Assembly (NCBI GenBank): GCA_030063045.1
Contig: JAQSEB010000020.1
Coordinates: forward strand, 1,302,001 to 1,366,000
DNA length: 64,000 bases
Origin: Pratylenchus scribneri
Lineage: Eukaryota > Nematoda > Chromadorea > Rhabditida > Pratylenchidae
Direction: 5' to 3'
The notes under the pieces were generated by a model. The model was not told the origin of the DNA, ran no database searches, and saw nothing but the letters and a program-made list of their open reading frames with translations. Shown piece by piece: positions 47,678-58,400 of the stretch. Position numbers and translations under genes: made by a program. Positions within the stretch are counted from its first letter, which is position 1. Every line of letters begins with the position of its first letter.

Positions 47678-50600
47678 TTTAAACAATTTTTTAAAAGGCC
47701 TCTGAAAATGTTTGGAATTTGGATGTGAAAGTGGCTAGAGGAATTGGCCATAAAAATTAGGCAAATGCCAAAATGAATTATCGTAAATAGGGAATTGTGA
47801 AATTGGAATAAAAGAGGATTTACATATAAAAGAATTTGGGATTGAATGAATTTGACATTTTAAAATATTAAATTTCCATTTGGATTTGTCAACTTTAATT
47901 TTAATCGCAATTGAATTTGAAAGGGAAAGGTGCAATTTGACTTGCCTTGAAGGGAAATTAATAGCAAAATTCCAAATTAATTTATTTAATTTTTGCATTT
48001 GTAATCATGGGTTAAGGTCAATGGCCCCATCCATCTACACTAATTTAAAAATTTGACAGATTTTTAATTGAATTTATCAAAAACAATTTGTATTTTTCTA
48101 TTCTTTTAGTTAATCTAAAATATTTTATTTTTTGTGCCTAATCAATTGCCATTTTTGGCCATTTATATTTAATTTAAATTAAAATTATGGGGCCTAAATC
48201 GATTTAATGTGTGGTCTTTTTAGTTTAATTCAATTGGTGCGAAAAAAAATACTGCAAAAATTGATGGTGGAAAATTATGCAGTCAATTGTTCGTTGAAAC
48301 TTGAAAGGACAAAAAATTGGAGGGAAAAGGGGAAGGGGACGACGACATTTTGTTGTTGGCCATTTCCAAATTCCCTTTTTCAACAGATTTTGGGTTGGCT
48401 TTTGGTGGAGGATAAAGAGGAAGTCGAGAAATGAAGGGAAGGATGGGAATGGGAGGAGAAAATGCCCTCAAAAATGGGCATTTGGGAATTAAAAAGAAGG
48501 CGAAATGAGTGGAATGGAAAGAAGCATTGTGTTCAATCATGCGGAATAAATCAGCGCCTTTTTTTGCAAAGAAAATTCAACCAATTTTTGGTTAGAAAAA
48601 TCCGCCACTTTTTTGTAAATAAATCCGCTTATTTTCTTGAAAGAATTAATTTGCACTTTTTCCGGTTGCCCTTTCCGGAAAGAATTAATTTGCACTTTTT
48701 CCGGTTGCCCTTTCCGGAAAGAATTAATTTGCACTTTTTCCGGTTGCCCTTTCCGGAAAGAATTAATTTGCACTTTTTCCGGTTGCCCTTTCCTGAAAGA
48801 ATTAATTTGCACTATTTCCGGTTGCACTTTTCCGGAAAGAATTAATTTGCACTTTTTCCGGTTGCACTTTTCCGGAAAGAATTAATTTGCACTTTTTCCG
48901 GTTGCCCTTTCCGGAAAGAATTAATTTGCACTTTTTCTGGTTGCCTTTTTCCGGAAAGTTTTAATTTCTTTCCAGTTAGAATAAAAATTGGCCTATTCCA
49001 AAAATTTTTGAATAGAGATTTTGTTTAAAAATGGGAAAAATTTAATGAAAATTAAATTTTAGCAAATTTGAAAGGCCAAAAATCGAAATTGCTCTCATTT
49101 GACTAGGATTGGGTTGGCGAAATGAAATGCATGAAAAATTGATGAGATTAACCGGAAAAAGGGTGAGGGAGGAATTGTGAAGAGGGAAGGGGGGATTCCA
49201 TTCATTTGCCAATGAATTTAGCTTAGAAATGGCCACAAATTTGTGAGGGCAAATGTCGATTTTAAAAGCTTTTGTTTTTCTATTTGTATTCTTGGCCAAA
49301 AATATGGCCACAAATTGGAATTTATTGAAGAAATGGCCAACTGACCATTTCCCCTCTTTGAATTTGTCCAGCAGTCACAAAATGGCCAACAGCAAAAATC
49401 ATTGTCCAAGTCGAGGGTGCTGGCGGAAATTGAATAAAAGATGGGAAGGGGGAAGGGCCCCCTGGGAAAAGTTTCTTTAAAAAAAGGAATTGTTAGGAAA
49501 AATCCAAAGTGCCAATTTTTGATTAATGGTCTGCCAATGATTTATTGGAAAAAATGTAATGCAACATTTTAGGTAAGGCCTCACAGAAATATAAAAACGA
49601 ATTTTTGCCATTTTACAGTGAAAATTTTTGCACAATAAATCCGTTGGATTTTTGAAAGGCTAACGTCCATTTTAGATGCCAAAGAAGGCAGTACATTTCC
49701 TCCCAAAGATTTGGATGCATTTTCAATCAAAGTAATGGAAATTGGCCACACGGCTAATAATATTCTACACAAATCCGGGGGCAAAATGCATTTTGAATGA
49801 GGCCACATTTTTCATTCTCTCAAAAAATCCATCAATTCATTTTACATTTTTTTCAAAATGAATGAATATTATTTTTTGCTTTACTAGACCAACTTTTTAG
49901 GCTAATTATTTTTCTGGATACCTTCACTATTTTTGCTCCCTTGGGAGGGAGTTTGGACAAGTTTTGCATTTTAGGGAAGGTGCCATGCCTGCCATGGAAT
50001 GGGCAATTATTTTTAAAGAGGCAAAAAGGGAAGAAGGATAAAAGGGTGAAACAACCGACTTTTAGTTGGGTTTGGGATAAAGCGGACCAGCTACAGAGGG
50101 CTCTGGAATGGATGGACGGCCGACACCTTGGCTCAATTCTTTGAGGCTGGACAAATGTGAAATTGGTGGATGATGATGAGGACGAGGACGAGGATGAATT
50201 CGGTGGAAGATGGCACGGAAGGTGATGATGGAAAGGAAAGGTGCAAAGGTGAGAAAAGCCAATAACAATGAATTGGATGGTCCCAGGAAGTTCAAATTAC
50301 GAAAGGGCAAAAAGGTGAAAAAAATTCGAAAGAAACATTCTCCTATTGCCTCCGGTTCCATTCTTTAGTATTTTAGGGAAATTATTAAGTAATTGATTAA
50401 TTGCTGAATTGTCTCTACAAAAATATTAGAGCCAATATGGGCCAAAAGCCAAAGTCAAAGAATTGGACTGTCTCCCAAAGACTAAACAATTGGTCAAGAA
50501 TTTTAGTATAAATTTAAATCAAAAATTGGATCATGCTTTAGGCCTTAAAATCAAGCAAACAACGCCTCCTACTGGTCATTTGAAGGAATAAAAATGGCCA

Positions 50601-52403
50601 ATGGCCACATGAAAAATGGGCATTTTTTGCAATCTGCTTTATTCAGAGGATCCATTTTAGTCTATTAGCGGAATTTTTTGTTTTGTTGTAAAGCAGCAAA
50701 ATGGGCTTTTGGATTGGCTGGCAGAGGACAATTGATAAATTGGTAATCAGAAAACAAAGTCAGGAAATGAGGCCATTGGCCAAATGGCCACCGAAAACAA
50801 CAGAGGAGGTGGAGTAGGATTGATGGGCCAACAATTGGGAGGGCATGGGGGATATGTTTTGATGCTTAATAGTACAATCAAAAACGTAAGAAAAATTGGT
50901 GGTTGGCAGAATGGGCCAAGAGAAGGTGAGCATTGGATTATAATAAAGTGATGAAATTTGGAGTGGCCAAACTTCGAATGAAATATTGAGAAATAATTTA
51001 GAAATTTGTGTTGCGAAATTGATGCTCCGTAAAGAATTAAGAAATGAATTAATTAAAATAGCAAAAAGAAAGGAATTGTCGATGAATTTCAAAATGGGCC
51101 ATCCGCATTGATATAATCAAAAAAGGTGGCCACGAATTTGGTCCAATTTTCATCATTATTTTGGCTGAAAGGGTGGGTGCTTTTGAGTCCATTGGCCAAA
51201 TGAAGGAGTTGTCCGGGGTGGAGAATTTAAGCGGATGGAGGATGGGCCATTTGGAAGGGCTGTGACTTTGCGATCGAAAGACGGAGGGAAAAGCACACAA
51301 AAATAAACGGGCAATAGGGAATGAAGGACTCTTGAGGAGAATTGAGTGGAAATTGGGGCAATGGAGAAGAGGAGCATTCGGGAATTGAGAGGATTGGATC
51401 GAGGATTGGGGAACACCTGACGCAGAAAACAGTGGCGGCCAAAAGGTAAGGAAAAGAAACAATTTTGGGTGGGAAAAGCGAATGGGAATGGGAAATTAGT
51501 GGGTAAATGTTGAATTGAAAGAAAGGAATGAAAGTGTGAATTTTGGACCCAAATTCACATTGTTTTGTGTGCAGATCATTTGATTATTTTTGGTCAATTA
51601 AAATGTGATTAAAATATAAAATGTTACACAAAGTATAAATTGGCAACAAATTGTCTGATTAAATTCGAGAAGTTTGTATTTTTTGTAGGTTGGTTGGCAG
51701 ACAATTTGGAAAATGAATTTGGGGGATAGTTTGGGCCATTTGATTGATCACATTTTGGAAAGAAATTGATTATCGTGACTTTGATTGGTTTTTTGGTATT
51801 TTGATTTGGGATATAATAATAGGACATAAATGGCCTTAAATTTGACACAAATTTTAATTCTGATTTTTTGTTATCAATTATTTTTGAACCAATTATAAAA
51901 ATATAAAATTTGAAATTCTTGACTAATAGAATTCACGTTCATTGATATTTTTATTTTACCGAAATACTTAAGTAATTTAAAATAGATTTTTCCAATAAAA
52001 TTTTTATCCAAATTTAAATTCTCTTCAATCTTTCATTCATTTTTTTTCCACTCCTTGTTAGTTCTTATTAATCTTTTTTTTTATTTATTCCAATAAATTT
52101 GATTATAAAACAATCATTTAATTTAATATTTATTAATTTCTGATTTCTAAGTCCATTCCAGAAAGCAATTTTAATTAACGAAATACTGATTTTTAGTACT
52201 GTTTCTGATTTTTGATTCTGTTTTCTAGCTGAAAAAACGCAGCCTCAGGGCATATTCTTTTTATTCCAGAAATGGAAGTGAGAGTTAGATGCTACGGTAT
52301 GCCCTGGCTCTCTGACTTTGACCAGCAATTATTTATTTAATCAATTATTTATTAAGAACAATTCCATTGATTTTGATCACATTTATCCAATTTTCACTAA
52401 TTT
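47678..52403. other. 4.7 kb intergenic region, no supported gene apart from array 4
   Basis: Open frames here (for example 50,062-50,361 and 51,049-51,462) are low-complexity or basic, without family signatures or consistent splice structure. A short palindromic element with inverted GGCATATTC/CGGTATGCC arms lies near 52,240-52,312. Confidence 0.4.
48620..48993 (-). repeat. Minisatellite array 4 (39-bp unit, about 8 copies), intergenic
   Basis: Reverse orientation, like array 3. It starts with AAATCCGCTTATTTTCTTGA (common right border, reversed) and ends GGAAAGTTTTAATTTC then TTTCCAGTTAGAATAAAA (common left border, reversed). A few units replace GCCC with GCACTT. Confidence 0.95.
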
Positions 52404-55400
52404 TCATCGTCTCCACACATTTCTTGGCCTTCCAGTGCCCAATGGATCCTCCAATGTTGGCGCAAATGGAGGACAACTTCCACAGAGGCGAAATGCCATT
52501 GGACCATTTTGGGCGCCAGAATAGGTACAAATTGATGGTGTCTGAATGTGGGGTAATTATGGATTTTTTCTGGCAATTTTTAAACTTCGCAAGGTTGTTC
52601 CCTCCTCTCCTCCATTCCACATTTCCATGGCCTAAATTGACCCAAATTGTCTAAGGCGGTTGGCCGTTTCAGCCATTCCAATGCTTGGCCCATTGAAATC
52701 ACAAAAACATCATCAAATCGAAGAACCTTGAAGAAATGACGAAAAATGAATTTGATTAAAATATTAAAATTCTTCCAAAAATTGGCCAAGTCCATTGGCC
52801 AAGACACCGTCCGGAAGGGGTCGAAGGGCGGCCGCATCCAATGGAATGATGAATGGGGCGCGATTGGCCTCGGTGGATTCATTGAAATTGGTCCACAGGA
52901 TTTGGGCCACTTTTTGAGGAGTGTCCCAGGGCTGTGTAGAATTAATTGATACTTATTATATGGTTTGGGTCCTCATTTCTCTTTAAAAGGGAAAAAGTAG
53001 GAAAAGTGAAAGAGGGCCCTTCCCTGTGTTGGGGAGGGTCACGACAGGAGGTACGGTGGGGGTGATTTTGTCCCATCAGCCCGAATCCTTCTTGATTTTT
53101 TTGGGTTGATAAGACAAACCTCACCCTATACCGTACCCCCTAGTCCTCTTCCAACAGCCAAAGGAAGGACCCTTCACTTTTTCCCTTCTCGGCAGAAAAA
53201 GAGAACCCAAACCATTTAGGTACCAATTAATAAAAATAAACAATAAATATTAGTTAAGTTACCTTGATGAGGCCATCCAAAGTATTGGCCGTAGTGAAGG
53301 ATTCCTCCTTCTCCTCATTGCCTCGATACAATTTATTTATCTTTTTTTTTTGGGAATCAAATCAGTTAAAATCCCTTCCTAATATCCCTTGCCCACCGGA
53401 AATGCCCAAATGCCTGGATATCTTGACCGGGCACAATTTTGGCCCTTCGAACAATTCCAAGGTGGGAAGAAGTCCATTGTTTGAGGCCAAAATGGGCCAC
53501 CCTCTCGAACCAGTGAGGAACAATCAAATTTGAATGAGAGCACTTGCATTTCGCGAAATTGAACTTCACCGGCAGGCTCAAACCGAGGAGCACTTATTCC
53601 CACAATTTGACGCTTGTCGACATGCGCAAAATGTTCCAATGCGGTGCGGGCACCGTCCAGCTCCAGACGCCATTGACGAGGCGAATCCGAGGCCAACGGT
53701 TGATTATAGCTGAAAGCAATGAATAATGAAGGGAAGAGGGAACAGCCCAACTTGGCACTGGGCCAATTTGGCATCGTTTCTATCTATAATAACTCATCGT
53801 AGACTGAACCAATTTTAATAATTTTAATATCAAATTAAAGAGCAGACTTTTGGCTATTAAATGATATTAATTATATTTAAATTGATTTAGAAATTTAATA
53901 ATTATGCTCATAAAACATTTAAACAGTCCTTTACTATCGATTTGTGCATTTGTGAGTGATTTTTTGGCATAACTCCATTAATTCTGAACCAATTTAAATA
54001 AAATTTATATTATTAGGTAGATAAAAGTCTGCTTTTTAACTTGATAATAAAATTATAAAAATAAATTCAGGTGTTGAAGAGTTATTCGACGACAACTTAT
54101 GGCCTATCCTATGGGCACGAACGACTGGGCGATGTCCCAACTGGGCGACGACGCTTGTAGCTAATTAAGGGCTAAACCGATATATATTGATAATTTTGAT
54201 ATCAAATTAAAGAGCGCACTTCTGACTATCGATAGATATAAAATTTTTTGGTTAAGATAGCTATCCTATAATGAAAGGATAATTATAAATTAGGTGAGGA
54301 GGGAACGGACGTAGAGAATGCCTGAACAGCGAGTTCATGTGCACCGGATGCGTGCAACCATTGGACCTGTGTCGGCAGTGAAAAAATAAATTATAATTTA
54401 CAATTAATTCATTTTTATATAATTATTATCAGCACATACTCACAACTATATGGATATTTTATAAGATATAAATAAATTCGATCAAATAAACTGGGAGAAC
54501 ATAATTCTTCCACATTCTAAATTGAAAGAATGTTTCCTTTTTGCCCATTAATATGTACTAAAAATGCTCAATTTAATGTTACTGAATTTCCTGGCAAATA
54601 TGTCTTTTTGTTAGTTATAGATCTTTTGCCATTCTTTTTAATTAATTTACTTGATCATAATTTGTGTTTTTGTGCGAAATGAAGAATGTGGCCCCAATTG
54701 GGCATCCGCCATTCAAATTGCGAAAACGGCCATTAAAAATGGATCTATGAAGAGAGAATAAAGTTGGATTATTGCCCCCAAATTTACTTATAAAAATTAA
54801 TATTTTGGTCATTGACTGGTCCATGGAAAGTGAGCAAAATCATTCGAGGCACTTTGGCCACCGGCAAATTGCCGGGGATGTCCAAACCCGTTCGGGAACT
54901 ATTTAAATCGGGGAATTGGAAAGAAATGCTAGAATAACCAAAAACAGTCGGGCAATTGGCAAAGTTGACTTCGGCCATTCAATGGGCAATCCGGGGATCG
55001 GCCAAACCAAAATTGTTGGCCGCCATTTTGGCGTGAATTTGCCTGCTGGCCATTTTGGGGGAGAAGACGGCGGGATGACCGATTAGATGGGGTGGAATGG
55101 GAGGAATTTGAATTTGAATGGGAGGAAAAAGGTGGCATTTGTTGATTGGCCAAATTTGTTGGAAATGGGGAAGAAGGCGATGGAACCGCATTTTGATGCC
55201 GACGATTTTGGACATTTGTTGGCCATTGTGTCCAGTGGGTTTGTTGTTGGCCAATTGCCGTTGGCATTTCATTTTGTTGGCTTAATTGAGATTGGGCCAA
55301 AGGCAAATTTGAAGTGAAATGATGGCCACGATTTTGGGAATAAATTCCTGAAAATGGAGAGGAATATTTGGAAGATTTTATTGACCATTAATGGGTATAT

Positions 55401-58400
55401 TAAATTAGAAAGGAATATTCATAATTTATTATTTTTGTAAATAACACGGCACAATGTTAATTTTATTAAAAAAAAAACAAACAAAAACAAAAAAACGAAT
55501 ATTAAAATTAATAATTACAAAAATGGCATTGCGGATATTTACCCTTCAATCCACCCCTTAAAATTTGCCCTTTTCCCCAATTCTTCTTCGCATTCTTCGC
55601 CATGATTCAAAATCTTCTGGCCTCCAAATTGGCACTGAAATTGAATTGGTCAAAAAATTATTCATAAAAATGATTGATTACCTTGATTGGCCCAATTCTG
55701 GCGAAATGCGCAAACCGGATGTTCAGGTTGAGTGAATGTGCCCGGCGGGCATGCACATCGGCCAAGGAGGCAAAGGGCCGGTGGCTCACATTCTTTATGC
55801 GCTTGACAGAGTTGGCCAACCAATTCTATGGAGAATGGGGGAAATATACATACTATATTGCCAATTTATTTATGGTATGAAAGTGGCCTATCAAATAAAG
55901 GGAATGGGGCCATTTGGGCCACTTTTTGACTACAGCCCATCGAGGCGATAGCCAATCCTGGAATGCAAGATACCATTTTAAAGCTCAGAATGTCCTCTAA
56001 AAAGTGGCTTATTTAAAATTTTAGGAATTTAAGCTTTCAAAAAAGTTTCATACCTTTGAGTAAAATAAAACTTTTTTGAGGAAACGCCTCTTTTCTATAA
56101 TGTGTTTTAATTTTTAATACATTTTAAGAAGCCACTTTTTAGAGGATATTTAGGGCTTTCAAATGGCATATCGCCCTCCAAAATTGATTACTTCCTTGTT
56201 GAGCTATGGCCTAAAAAACAGTCAAATTACTGAAATGGCAGTACTGAAATGTTTAGTTTCGCATCTGATGAGTGGCTTTATAAAGAACATAAGTTTCCAG
56301 ATTTGCCTCTGGAATGTGATTTGACTTCGTCCCCTCTCAAATAATTAATTCCTCAGTTAAATTCCCCTGAATTATGCCCACTTTTGTAATCATCCATTTG
56401 CCATCCTCCATCCGTTTCTTGCATCAATTTTTCCTCCATTTCGGCCACATCCTTTCCATCAAAATTGCCCAATTCCCTTCTGGCCAATGCGCTCATTCCC
56501 CTTCCAGGCTGAATGCAGAAGCCGGCACGGCATTGGGCCGAAATTCCTTCAGCCGCACATTTCTCATCCGGAAGGCGACAGGGAGAGCCAAGAAGTCCTT
56601 AAAATTGTTATTTTAATTGTAAATTTTTTGGCCATATTTTCAGAATTATTTTGGTGCAATTTGATTGAATTCATTAAAAAATTTTTGTGAATTTTATTTT
56701 AACTAATTAGTTATCCCTATCCCATCCACTTCAAAATGCTCTCACTTTTGTCCACATTGTCCGACAAAAGGCGAGGTGTGCAATTTCCACTTGAATTTGT
56801 TGCCTTAATTTCATTAATTAATTTAATTTCTCCTCTAATTTCGGGCCCACCATTTCGCCTCCAGTTGGGTCTTGGCAAACACAAAATTGGCCTTGTCCCT
56901 CTAAATGGACACAATTCGAGCCCATTTTACATTTTTGTGTTGCCAAAGGGCAGGCATAGCCTGGGGCAATTTCAATCAAAGATTGAGGCGAAGGTGGAGG
57001 CGGTGCCCTAAAGATTGGCAGGGAATATGGTGATTGGCCTTGGGCCAATGAGGGCGTTGGGGCAATTGAGCCAATGGCCGATTTGTTGGATTGTGATGAG
57101 GTGGGTCTGGGTCCTCCTTCCAAAACACAAAATCCCCTTTGATCGGCCACAGTCCTCGGTGGGCAGGCGCAAACATCAAAAAGGCATTCCGCTCCGGGAA
57201 CACATTCATCCCCAACAGATTTTGTGCATCTTTGGCCAAGTTTAAGCTGAAAATTTGGTTTTTTTTTAACTTGGGAAAAAGATGCCTAAAGGCAAAATCT
57301 TTAAATGTGTACGAAAATTTGTTAATGAAAATTTAAAATATGATATAACTTTTTTGATAAAATCAGAGTCCAGAAATATCCAAAATGATCATTTTATAAG
57401 TCAATCGCTAATTAATAGCAAATCTAAATTAGATTTTTTGCTTGAATTTTCGTCAAATGATGCTGAAAGGCATAAAAATCTGTATAGAAATGTCATTGCC
57501 AATTTAGAAAATTCAATAATTAAAATTAATTTTTAGCTAATTAAAAATAATTATGGGATTTTCGATAAAAAGCACCCAGAAATAGCCGAAATGCTTAATC
57601 ATTTAATCCATCCATATTTATATTTATAACAAATCTAAGTAAGTCGAGCAATTGGTAGATTCATTCACCTTTTCCGCTGGCTGTTTTTCTTTCTTATCCC
57701 TTGGTGGTTGTCCTCCTCCTGGAATTGCAGGGATATTATTGTTGTTTGGCGGTGGGGGGCCAGCATCATGTTGTGGCCTTTGTGCCCCTCCACCCGGATC
57801 CATTAAAAGGCCATTTACGCAGGATTCCTTGTCCAAACTTGGGGAATACCCAGGCGGACACTTCAATTAGAAAATATGCAAAAATTGGTTTGATCAAAAA
57901 ATTTGCCTGGCAAATGCCCAAAATGCAAGAAGAACCGCCGGAACAAATTGTGGACGAAAAATCGCAACTTTCGGATGGACGCCTCCGCTGCCTCATTGGC
58001 TGAAGGGGAATTGGCGCAATTGTTGGATTGGCCTAAAATTGGTCTGGAATATTGCCTGACAAAATGGATTGAGCCAAACCGGTGGTTGAAGTGTGATTGG
58101 ATACGGTACACATTGGCCATTCAGCGCATATTGGCCCTGAGGGCATGTGCAAATTCCATCGGCACAAATGGAGCCACCGGCGCAAATTGCACCACAGGTG
58201 TTCGTGTTTTCACACCGGGGGTCACAATTTTCGCCGGGCAACAGCTGGACAAGGCCCGAGGGGAATGGAGGATAGGTAGAGGTTGGGGGTGAAGGAGTGG
58301 CGAATGGAGGGGGCCAAACAATTGGTGGAGGTTGGCCAGGGGAATATGGGTATGGAGGGGGTTGTGGTTGTGGCTGGACCAAATAGGGGATGCACACAGA

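Noticed and set aside
50200..50365. Lys/Arg-rich short ORF (MARKVMMERKGAKVRKANNN) resembling a ribosomal or nuclear peptide
   Set aside because: Purine-rich composition alone can produce it. No homologous family is recognised and no exons join to it.
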